From positions 1-59,084 of IMG/VR virus record IMGVR_UViG_3300047552_000148: a stretch of DNA of 59,084 nucleotides. One strand, 5' to 3'. Position 1 is the stretch's first letter; each line of letters opens with the position of its first letter. The notes beneath the pieces were generated by a model. It saw nothing but the letters and a program-made list of their open reading frames with translations. It searched no databases and was not told the origin of the DNA. The translations under genes and the position numbers were made by a program. The stretch is from a virus. Shown piece by piece: positions 33,812 to 41,434 of this stretch.

Positions 33812-35262
33812 TGGGATTTAATTTGCTTGCTGCTGCTGCGGGTGCTGCTAGTGCTGTTGCTGATAAGCTAGACGAAGATCGGAAGTATGCACAACTACGC
33901 GGCACTGAAGCTGCTAAAGGTTTGTATGCTCGTTACACTAAGGTGATGGAAGAGAATAGGAAGAAACAAGACGAGACTGCTGAACGTGTTAGCCTTCTTA
34001 GTGCTGCTTTCCCTGACGCTTCTGATGCTGAGATTCAAACACTAGCAGCAAAGCCTGCTGTCTTTGATCTTGTAGCAACCCAAATCAAAGAAGGAACATT
34101 CGACAAGTCTATCAAACTGCCAACACTCACTGGTCTTGCTACTAACAACGTAGAGACAACTGCTGTTGATCGTCTCAAGGAAATGCCCGATCTTCTTAAT
34201 CAAGTCAGAGAAAAGTATGCACCAGCTACACCGTCTGTTGAAAAACAAACAGAAGAAGGCTTCTTTGCTAAGAATCGCCGCCGTGGATATGAGACAGGGT
34301 TGATGGAAACGGCACAGGCTCTTGGTGTTTCTGTTGAAGAGTTACAGAAGACTAAGGCGTGGCAACCTAAGTATGCTGATAACAAGGCTGACTATTCTGG
34401 GTTTATTCAAAAGAAACAAGACACCTTCACAGGTATTGAAAACAAGGCTAAGACAGAACGTGTCAACGAACTCGTTTCTGGTGGTATGTCTAAACCAGCA
34501 GCTTTCCAGAAAGTTAATGAAGAATTTAAGGCTAAGGAAAAAGAAGACTACGCTTCTGCTACTTTCACTTTGATTAAAGACATCACTGCGCTTAAACAAC
34601 AAGGTAAGAAAGATGAAGCCGCTAAGCTCCAGTTTGTGTTGGACGAGTATAAACGACAGCATTCCACAAAAGACGGTAAAGAAGACGGAGCAGCTAAAGC
34701 AGCTTCTAACAATCTAATCTCTTCTGCAATCAACCGGACGTACTTGAACGCAATCTCTGCTGCTCTTCCTGTAGGTACAGTGACTATTGTTGACGGCAGT
34801 CCACAGATTAGTTCAATGGTGTCTGATGAAAAGAAACAAGACGCAATCACTAAGATTCGTAAAGCGCTGTATCAGGCTAACACGACCAATGGTGTTCCTA
34901 AATCTGAAGGACATCTTCTGGGGTTGTCTCAAGCTGGCATCCTGTTTGATACACAAGGTAAACTTCTTACGAAAGGTATTGTTGATGATGAAGCACCTAG
35001 TGCTACTACGTCAACAGGTTTAGGTGCTCGTCCGGCGTCAACAGCAGGCTTGTACGACCCACAGAATAAACTTACCAGCCCTAAAGAAACTAAACAGCCT
35101 GCGACTCAAACAACTACCCCCGCACCTGCTAAATCGTTTGAAGATCAAGCAGCTAATGCTTTAAAAGGTGGAGCATCTTTAAAGGCAGTTAAAGACCTGT
35201 ACAAAAGGAAGACAGGTAAAGAACTACCCTCTACCATTGCGCAGCTTTCAACTACTGAATAA
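33811..35262 (+). CDS. Putative ejection protein, 483 residues
   Basis: An N-terminal Ala-rich helix (MGFNLLAAAAGAASAVADKL) followed by a long charged helical domain and a Pro/Thr-rich C-terminal linker. Size, helical composition and position match the second of the internal virion proteins in short-tailed phages. No enzymatic motif seen. Confidence 0.65.
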   Translation: MGFNLLAAAAGAASAVADKLDEDRKYAQLRGTEAAKGLYARYTKVMEENRKKQDETAERVSLLSAAFPDASDAEIQTLAAKPAVFDLVATQIKEGTFDKSIKLPTLTGLATNNVETTAVDRLKEMPDLLNQVREKYAPATPSVEKQTEEGFFAKNRRRGYETGLMETAQALGVSVEELQKTKAWQPKYADNKADYSGFIQKKQDTFTGIENKAKTERVNELVSGGMSKPAAFQKVNEEFKAKEKEDYASATFTLIKDITALKQQGKKDEAAKLQFVLDEYKRQHSTKDGKEDGAAKAASNNLISSAINRTYLNAISAALPVGTVTIVDGSPQISSMVSDEKKQDAITKIRKALYQANTTNGVPKSEGHLLGLSQAGILFDTQGKLLTKGIVDDEAPSATTSTGLGARPASTAGLYDPQNKLTSPKETKQPATQTTTPAPAKSFEDQAANALKGGASLKAVKDLYKRKTGKELPSTIAQLSTTE

Positions 35263-35264
35263 AC

Positions 35265-38200
35265 ATGGCAACAAATGATGATGAGTTTGCAGCACTAATT
35301 CCTGCTAAGCAACAACAAGCTAAACAACCTGCTTTGGTTGACGATGAGTTTGCTGCGCTTGTCCCGAGCAAGCAACCTGCTACACCACAAGGGGCCTTCA
35401 ACACTCCTACTCGTCCAATGGAACACAGCAGAGTAAAGTCTGTTCTTCCCAAAGAAGAAGACATTCCTGTTGCTGATGTTGCAAAGCGTGAAGACTTGTT
35501 CAACGTTGTTCAAGACTACATGACTGCTCGTGTTGGTAAAGCAGGAGCAATGAAGAAAGACGAGACTAAGGAAGAGTACGTCAATCGGTTCATGTCTCAG
35601 ATGCGTACGGGTGCTAAGTCTGGCAACGAACTATCGTTGGCTGCTGAACTGTCGTACTTGAATAAAGCAAGTGACGAAGATCGTATCAAAGCACAGAAGG
35701 CTTATCAGCTATTTGACAACACAGCTAGTTACTTTAGCAGTAAAGGTCAGAAAGGTATTGCACCTGTACTAGATGTAGCTAAATCTATTGCTACAGCACC
35801 ATCAACTTACATCGGACTTGGTGTAGGTAAACTGGCTACAACAGCAGCAACAAAGGCAGCAGCTAAGGTTGCGTTGGGTGAAATGACAAAGACGCAGGCT
35901 GCTAAGTCTATTGCTGGTAAGACGCTGGCTGTGCCTGCTACAGAGGCTGCGTTTGGTGCTACGTCTAATGTTTACGAACAAAAGATTGATCTTACAGCAA
36001 CAGAGGCTACAGCAAAGAAGTTGGAGCAAGAGATTGCTAAGATGGACGACCCTGCTGATAAGGCCCACTATACGGCTCAGCTTAAGATGCTGCAAGACAA
36101 GGTTAAAGCAGGCGTCAAAGGTAGTGATGTAGCGTTGTCTGCGTTGCTTGGGGCAGCACTTGGTAGCCTTGAGTCTGTTGGTACTGTTGTTGGTGCAACT
36201 AAAGCTGCTAAGAAACTCGGACTTACCCCTAAGTCTTTTGATGAAAAGATGGCTGCTTCTAAAGCTAAGCAAGCCGCTGCTACTCCCTCCACACCTGCAC
36301 CAGCAGCGCCGCCTGTTACGCCTACGTCCAAGGTCAACACTCCGTTGGAAAACATAGAGTTTGATATGTTTGAAGGGCGTCAACTGCTTAATAAAGAGGC
36401 AGACGAAACAGACTTGGCTCGTATGTCGGTCAGAACAGACATGAACAAGAAGGCAATGGAGATTGCTAAGAATGTATGGGAGCGTGTTCCTGACTTGCAG
36501 CCTCGCCCTGATGAGAAAGTTAGTGACAGTGTTATGCGTGTGTTTAAGAACATCAGCGACATTGAAGACGTAGCCTTGAATGATGCTATGCAACAAGCTG
36601 GCGTTAGTCCTGAGCAGTTTGCGCAGATGATGCGTGTGTCTGTTGGTGACGGTGCTCGTTTGATGCAGCAATATTCTGTGATGAAAAAAGCAGCAGATAA
36701 GATGAAGCAGATTGATCCTGCTGCTGCTAAAGAGATTGATGCAATGTATGGTGAACGCAGCAAGATTGTTGGCAGCTTCACTTCATTGTGGGACGGTGTG
36801 TTATCTGTTGATAGAAACCTAAAAGGCATTATGGTTTCGCAGCTTGCTACAACTATTCGTAACGGATACAGCTTAGGTATCAACGTAACAATGGGGGCAG
36901 CTACTGAGGCTTTAGAGTCTACGCTATATCGTGTAGGTAAGACCGCTGCTGAAGTGAGTACAGGAAAGCCAATTACCGGATCGTTCAAAGACGGATTGAA
37001 AGGCGTTATTCGTGATGCTACACGTACAGCTTACTATCTATCAAACCCAGAACTAGCATCAGACGTTACTAAAGCGATAACAAGCAGCAACCCGTTCCTG
37101 TACCAGAAGCTTGTTAGGAGTAGTGCCGGTGAAGCCAGTACATCCGGCTTGTGGAAGCCTGTTGAGATATTGAACACCTTGAACGTGGCACAGGATGCGT
37201 TTGCTCGTAATGCGTTGTTTGCTGCCAATGTTGATAAACAACTTAGTCGTGTTGGTGTAGATATGTATGATGTGCTGGCTAACAAGAAACAGATTCCATT
37301 TGATGTTTTGAACAACGCAACAGACTCAGCGTTGGAAGCTACGTTCAGTAAAATGCCTAAGCAGGGTGTTATGTTTCACGCCATTAAAACTGCTGAGCAA
37401 CTAGGTCCCATTGCTTCTGTTGTTGTTCCTTTCCCTCGCTATATGGCTAATGCAATGGAGTGGACATTCAAACATTCCGGTGGTGGTCTTCTTACTGGCG
37501 CAGTGGATATGGCTAACGGTTCCGCTATGCTACGCAAAGGAGACGAGAAAGGGATGCGCTATATCACACGAGGACTTGAGAACGCTTCTAAGAGCGCTGT
37601 AGGCTTAGGTACGATGTACGCTCTATACAAGTACAGGGAAGAGAACCAGCACACTCCTTGGAACGAAGCAACAACAGAGAGTGGTTCTTCCACAGACGTA
37701 CGAGCAATGGGTCCGTTTGCTGTGTTGTTGGCTGCTGCTGATTATTCTGTTAAGCTTGAGAAAGGTAAGATAGAAGACTTCAAATTCAAAGAGTTTGCTG
37801 AAGCTGTTCTTGGGCTGAAGATTCCCGCTGGGTCCGCCGCTGTTATTGTAGACAGGATCGCCGCTGGCTTTTCCGCTGGTGATGTTCTTGCTCAGAAGAA
37901 ATGGGAAGCCACAGTGGGTGAGGTTGTCGGTGAGTATATCGGTAGAGCTACGATTCCGCTGAATCAACTGAGTGCTATTGTTGGCGCTATTGATCGCGAT
38001 GAAGCCCTACCACGAGACAGCTTTAACATATTACGTGGTGAAGAAGGCTTTATGAAATCTGCTCAGGAAAAGATTGAGTCTAAGCTACCTGTTCTCAAAC
38101 AGAATCAACCAGTGTCTCAACAGCCTTTGCAGTCTGGTCCTACCCGTAACGAATCTAACTTGGCAACAATGCTGACAGGTATTAACGTCAAAGGAAAACC

Positions 38201-38675
38201 TACTCCCATCGAAGAAGAGATAAATCGACTACACATTCCATATCAAAGTGTGTACACTTCTACGGGTGATAAAGTTATTGACGCTGAGGCCAAGAAGAAA
38301 GTGCTGCCTATCTTGAACATGTTCTATGAAGGAATGCAGAGTGTGTATAAGACTGAGCCAGAAGATGGACAGAAACTTAGGTTGATGTCTGCTCTAGGTG
38401 AAGCACAAAGGCTTGCAAAAGAGATCGCTATCAATGAAGATATTGTAGCTAAAGCTGCTGTAGGTAAGCAGATGAAAGACTTAGGTATGGCTGGTGACGA
38501 AGTTGAACAGTCTCGTATCTTTGAAGTACAGTTTGGTAAGAACTCGCCTGCTGTGCGTAGGCTTGCTACACAGATGTACGAAAAGCAATCAGGTAAACCT
38601 TTGGATAAAACTAAAGACTACATGATTGCGAATGAGTTTGCTAAGGCTGTGAAGGAAATCTACAGCATTAAATAG
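35265..38675 (+). CDS. Largest internal virion/ejection protein
   Basis: A 1136-residue protein. The N-terminus has two copies of D-D-E-F-A-A-L-(I/V)-P within 35 residues, a short docking-type motif. The rest is helical, with Gly/Ala-rich hydrophobic segments (near 195-220 and 285-310) that could enter a membrane. It resembles the giant ejection proteins (T7 gp16 or equivalents) in size and gene order. I saw no lytic transglycosylase Glu motif, so wall-degrading activity may be absent. It is the last gene of the rightward arm. Confidence 0.7.
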   Translation: MATNDDEFAALIPAKQQQAKQPALVDDEFAALVPSKQPATPQGAFNTPTRPMEHSRVKSVLPKEEDIPVADVAKREDLFNVVQDYMTARVGKAGAMKKDETKEEYVNRFMSQMRTGAKSGNELSLAAELSYLNKASDEDRIKAQKAYQLFDNTASYFSSKGQKGIAPVLDVAKSIATAPSTYIGLGVGKLATTAATKAAAKVALGEMTKTQAAKSIAGKTLAVPATEAAFGATSNVYEQKIDLTATEATAKKLEQEIAKMDDPADKAHYTAQLKMLQDKVKAGVKGSDVALSALLGAALGSLESVGTVVGATKAAKKLGLTPKSFDEKMAASKAKQAAATPSTPAPAAPPVTPTSKVNTPLENIEFDMFEGRQLLNKEADETDLARMSVRTDMNKKAMEIAKNVWERVPDLQPRPDEKVSDSVMRVFKNISDIEDVALNDAMQQAGVSPEQFAQMMRVSVGDGARLMQQYSVMKKAADKMKQIDPAAAKEIDAMYGERSKIVGSFTSLWDGVLSVDRNLKGIMVSQLATTIRNGYSLGINVTMGAATEALESTLYRVGKTAAEVSTGKPITGSFKDGLKGVIRDATRTAYYLSNPELASDVTKAITSSNPFLYQKLVRSSAGEASTSGLWKPVEILNTLNVAQDAFARNALFAANVDKQLSRVGVDMYDVLANKKQIPFDVLNNATDSALEATFSKMPKQGVMFHAIKTAEQLGPIASVVVPFPRYMANAMEWTFKHSGGGLLTGAVDMANGSAMLRKGDEKGMRYITRGLENASKSAVGLGTMYALYKYREENQHTPWNEATTESGSSTDVRAMGPFAVLLAAADYSVKLEKGKIEDFKFKEFAEAVLGLKIPAGSAAVIVDRIAAGFSAGDVLAQKKWEATVGEVVGEYIGRATIPLNQLSAIVGAIDRDEALPRDSFNILRGEEGFMKSAQEKIESKLPVLKQNQPVSQQPLQSGPTRNESNLATMLTGINVKGKPTPIEEEINRLHIPYQSVYTSTGDKVIDAEAKKKVLPILNMFYEGMQSVYKTEPEDGQKLRLMSALGEAQRLAKEIAINEDIVAKAAVGKQMKDLGMAGDEVEQSRIFEVQFGKNSPAVRRLATQMYEKQSGKPLDKTKDYMIANEFAKAVKEIYSIK

Positions 38676-38704
38676 CAGCCTTATTCGCTGCACAGCAAAT
38701 AAAC

Positions 38705-38727
38705 AAGGGAGCTTCATCGGCTCCCTT
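38705..38727. terminator. Convergent terminator between the two arms
   Basis: AAGGGAGC (38705-38712), seven-base loop, GCTCCCTT (38720-38727), followed by TGTCTTTGTT on the plus strand and by a T-rich run on the minus strand too. It lies 30 bp after the last rightward gene and just before the end of the last leftward gene, so it should stop both. Confidence 0.82.
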
Positions 38728-38735
38728 TGTCTTTG

Positions 38736-39227
38736 TTAGAACAGCTTCTTCACTTCCTCAAATGTTATTGGCGTGTAACTTGTTTGCTCAACACTAACAC
38801 ATCTATACCGTTTGTCTGCAATGGACTTGTTGTGAAGATGCCCATGAATGTTTCCGTTAAACCTACTCATACTATCTGGATGGATAGGGATGTGGCTAAG
38901 CAAAAACATATCAAGTACATGATAGGCTCTGACATCTTTGAAGTATTGGAGATATTCATCAATGCGGAAGATGTCGTGATTACCCTTAATCAAAATCTTC
39001 TCACCATTAAGACGCTGTAATGTAGGAAGAGCTTTTCTATTAATCACTACATCACCAAGATGATAGACTTTATCTTTAGGACGTACAGAATTATTCCAAT
39101 TCGCAATAAGAGCTTCATCCATTTCTTCAACAGAATCCCAAGGACGCAGCTTAGAGCCATCGTCCCTGAGAAACTGAGTCACTCCAACATGCCCAAAGTG
39201 GGTGTCGCTAGTGAGGAAGATGTTCAT
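38736..39227 (-). CDS. Calcineurin-like metallophosphoesterase
   Basis: A 163-residue protein with the complete metal-site series: D-T-H-F-G-H, Y-H-L-G-D-V-V, I-K-G-N-H-D, L-S-H-I-P-I-H and H-G-H-L-H. Such phage enzymes cleave phosphodiesters or phosphomonoesters, with substrate unknown here; nucleic acid or cyclic nucleotide hydrolysis is plausible. It is the last gene of the leftward arm and overlaps the one upstream by four bases. Confidence 0.85.
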   Translation of the reverse strand: MNIFLTSDTHFGHVGVTQFLRDDGSKLRPWDSVEEMDEALIANWNNSVRPKDKVYHLGDVVINRKALPTLQRLNGEKILIKGNHDIFRIDEYLQYFKDVRAYHVLDMFLLSHIPIHPDSMSRFNGNIHGHLHNKSIADKRYRCVSVEQTSYTPITFEEVKKLF

Positions 39228-39427
39228 TGCTTTACTTGCTTTGAATATTGCATACGAACAAGATTGTCAAAGTAGGCTTGGTTAAACCCACGCAGCCATT
39301 CCTTACCTGCCATGCTGTCTGGATGATAGCGGTTGTCTAGCCAGCCTTTGCTGAAGGCATAGTAACCACTTTCAAACTGAATGCGCAGAGGAGGCTGACG
39401 CTCTTGCTTGATGTTGTTGACGTTCAT
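39224..39427 (-). CDS. Small aromatic-rich protein
   Basis: A 67-residue protein with F-E-S-G-Y-Y-A-F-S-K-G-W-L-D-N and K-E-W-L-R-G-F-N-Q-A-Y-F-D-N. The spacing of Gly, Trp and Arg is loosely like ribosome modulation factor (G-Y-x-A-G..., W-L-x-G-W), a resemblance I judge weak. Overlaps both neighbours. Confidence 0.6.
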   Translation of the reverse strand: MNVNNIKQERQPPLRIQFESGYYAFSKGWLDNRYHPDSMAGKEWLRGFNQAYFDNLVRMQYSKQVKQ

Positions 39428-39900
39428 ATTGTTTCCTTTAATGCTGATATGGGGAGATTAAAGCAGCTTGATTTTACGACATACCCGTTAGATTCATCTA
39501 CAGTTCCTTTCTCAAGAAACGTAGCATCAACAAAGTATTGTTGTTTTTCGTACACACCAAGCCACCACGCTACAGAGAAATCGTTCTTCACTCGTACGAA
39601 TGCGTAGTAGTTGCAGTCTTGCTTTGTATTAAGCTGAGCAACACTGCAAGCATAGTGAGGCAGCGGCACAGAACTTGTGAGTTTAGTCTTTACGTCTACA
39701 GTGGCACCATTAGGCAGCACTAAGTCGTAGTCGTAAGTGTTAGCTATTTCACCGCCTAATACTTGTTGTGCTACAGCCTCACCAACAAAGCCAGCCATGT
39801 TCCCTGCACCACTGGTGATGCTATTACGTAGCTGACCCATTGCTGCTGCTTTGTCTCTAGCTTCAACTAACATTGATGGTGTGATTACTACCTCAATCAT
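39424..39900 (-). CDS. PD-(D/E)XK-type nuclease
   Basis: A 158-residue protein. Candidate active-site residues: Glu in G-F-V-G-E-A-V-A-Q-Q-V-L-G-G, Asp in Y-D-Y-D-L-V-L-P-N-G, and V-D-V-K-T-K. This order (E...D-x(n)-D-x-K) defines the restriction-endonuclease-like fold. It might act in host DNA breakdown or recombination. Overlaps the HNH gene upstream by four bases. Confidence 0.7.
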   Translation of the reverse strand: MIEVVITPSMLVEARDKAAAMGQLRNSITSGAGNMAGFVGEAVAQQVLGGEIANTYDYDLVLPNGATVDVKTKLTSSVPLPHYACSVAQLNTKQDCNYYAFVRVKNDFSVAWWLGVYEKQQYFVDATFLEKGTVDESNGYVVKSSCFNLPISALKETI

Positions 39901-40403
39901 TGATGTTCCTCGCGCAGAGACTTAGGTGCAAACTCACCATGATATTGTTTACGAATCTCGTCTGCCCTATCACATGCTTCCTTAAAGTCTGCGTAGTAGC
40001 CAAAGCGTTTTACTTTACCGTTGACACCAACACGCACTCCACATTTGCCTCTACGCTTATCAAAACTAACTCCGGGTTTACCTGACGTGTTGTTTCTATT
40101 CTTTCCTCTGTTCATACTATTTTGAGAAGTCGTTGCTTCTCGTAAATTTTCGATTCTATTGTTATCACATATACGATTGATGTGGTCAATCACCTTAGGA
40201 AGATATCCGTGGTGATACAGGAAGACTAAACGATGCTCGTACCACAGCTTATTAAACACAGACCCTCTTCTATACCCTGTAGCTTTATCAACACTCCCAA
40301 ATCTATCCCCTACATGTACACTCCTAGCTGTCCTAACCTTCCAATATAGACCTCCGTTCTTATACTCAAAAAGTTCTTTAGCCTTTCCTTGTGTTAGAGT
40401 CAT
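39897..40403 (-). CDS. HNH homing endonuclease with AP2-like domain
   Basis: A 168-residue protein. HNH core Y-E-H-R-L-V-F-L-Y-H-H-G then V-I-D-H-I-N-R-I-C-D-N-N-R-I-E-N-L-R; the C-terminal R-G-K-C-G-V-R-V...F-G-Y-Y-A-D-F-K-E-A is an AP2-type DNA-binding unit. GGAGG lies seven bases before the chosen ATG at 40403, which overlaps the phoH stop. Typical free-standing homing endonuclease architecture. Confidence 0.88.
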   Translation of the reverse strand: MTLTQGKAKELFEYKNGGLYWKVRTARSVHVGDRFGSVDKATGYRRGSVFNKLWYEHRLVFLYHHGYLPKVIDHINRICDNNRIENLREATTSQNSMNRGKNRNNTSGKPGVSFDKRRGKCGVRVGVNGKVKRFGYYADFKEACDRADEIRKQYHGEFAPKSLREEHQ

Positions 40404-41170
40404 TGTCTGTCCTCCCACTTAAGCTTCGCTAAAATATAGTTTTTAACCAAACTACTTCGCACAATATCATCAATACCAAACTCTACGTGAGTGAAGTCTT
40501 TCATGGTAGAGATAATGTCGAGGAAAGGCAACAGACCAGACTTGTCTTCCTTCTTACGCAAGTCAGCTTGTCGATAGTCTCCACAGATAATGAACTTGCT
40601 AGTATGTCCAACACGAGTGATGATGGTGTCTAGTTCATGGAAGTTGCAATTCTGTGCTTCGTCTAAAAGCAAGATGGCGTTGTTGAATGTTGTGCCGCGA
40701 ATGAAACTGGTGCTGATGAATTCAATGTGACCTTGCTCCACCAGCCTATCCCATGCGTCCTTGCGACCAAACAAGTCAGCAGCAATTTGCTTATACGGCT
40801 CAATGAACATAGACATCTTCTCGTCTACGCTCCCCGGCAAATGCCCCATTTCACGACCCTGTACAGAGCTACGTACAATGACGAGCTTGTCGTAAGGAGT
40901 AGACTTGTCTAGCACATCTTCCAACGCCTTATACATAGCGCAATAGGTCTTGCCTGTACCAGCCACGCCGTGCAGCGAAACAAAATAATGACCACTTCGA
41001 TATGCATCAAAGAAGTCTTTTTGTTTATCTGTCTTAGCCTGAATAGTCTTCATGTCGTCAAGACGAATGCGAAGGCTGTTGGTAGCTTTACGTTGTGCGA
41101 AAGGCTCTAGCACCTTATCAGGTGCTGTCTCATTGAACAAAGCAGGTGCTTGTCGTTTCTTAGTTGCCAT
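40400..41170 (-). CDS. phoH: PhoH-like ATPase
   Basis: A 256-residue P-loop protein: T-D-K-Q-K-D-F-F-D-A-Y near the start, Walker A G-V-A-G-T-G-K-T, Walker B I-L-L-L-D-E-A-Q-N, and I-I-C-G-D-Y-R-Q-A-D. The sequence is close to the phage PhoH family, common in aquatic phages; a nucleotide-driven helicase/RNA-processing role is proposed for the family but not settled. A hairpin terminator lies upstream, so it may have its own promoter. Confidence 0.9.
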   Translation of the reverse strand: MATKKRQAPALFNETAPDKVLEPFAQRKATNSLRIRLDDMKTIQAKTDKQKDFFDAYRSGHYFVSLHGVAGTGKTYCAMYKALEDVLDKSTPYDKLVIVRSSVQGREMGHLPGSVDEKMSMFIEPYKQIAADLFGRKDAWDRLVEQGHIEFISTSFIRGTTFNNAILLLDEAQNCNFHELDTIITRVGHTSKFIICGDYRQADLRKKEDKSGLLPFLDIISTMKDFTHVEFGIDDIVRSSLVKNYILAKLKWEDRQ

Positions 41171-41198
41171 AGATTTCCTATGTGTTGTGTTAATGAAA

Positions 41199-41228
41199 AC
41201 GCCACCAAGCGTTGCTGCTCAGTGGCGT
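41199..41228 (-). terminator. Terminator after the nrdJ-glutaredoxin pair
   Basis: ACGCCAC and GTGGCGT (41199-41205 and 41222-41228) form a 7-bp GC-rich stem with a 16-base loop; on the minus strand it is followed by TTTTC. It lies 20 bp past the glutaredoxin stop. Confidence 0.6.
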
Positions 41229-41248
41229 GTAAATGATAGCACTAAAGG

Positions 41249-41434
41249 CTATGCTGTTTCTTCTTCGTCAACGACAAAAGGAACAGACCTCACTGTAGGG
41301 TGCTGCTTCATAAAGTCTTCACGGCTAATGTCAAAGCCGATAAGAACTTCCTTGAATTCAACACCGTCATTCCTAAGCTGCTGCTTCAAAGCTACACAGG
41401 CTGGGCAGTTGAGTTTGCTATATACGGTTTTCAT
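41249..41434 (-). CDS. NrdH-like glutaredoxin
   Basis: A 61-residue protein starting MKTVYSKLNCPAC with the C-P-A-C redox pair, and T-V-R-S-V-P-F-V-V as the cis-Pro loop. The ATG overlaps the reductase stop (ATATGA). Small size and coupling to the reductase gene suggest it recycles the reductase's C-terminal cysteines. Confidence 0.85.
   Translation of the reverse strand: MKTVYSKLNCPACVALKQQLRNDGVEFKEVLIGFDISREDFMKQHPTVRSVPFVVDEEETA

Noticed and set aside
39224-39427. Ribosome modulation factor homologue
   Set aside because: Only Gly/Trp/Arg spacing is similar; the Cys and basic pattern of RMF is missing, so I did not name it.
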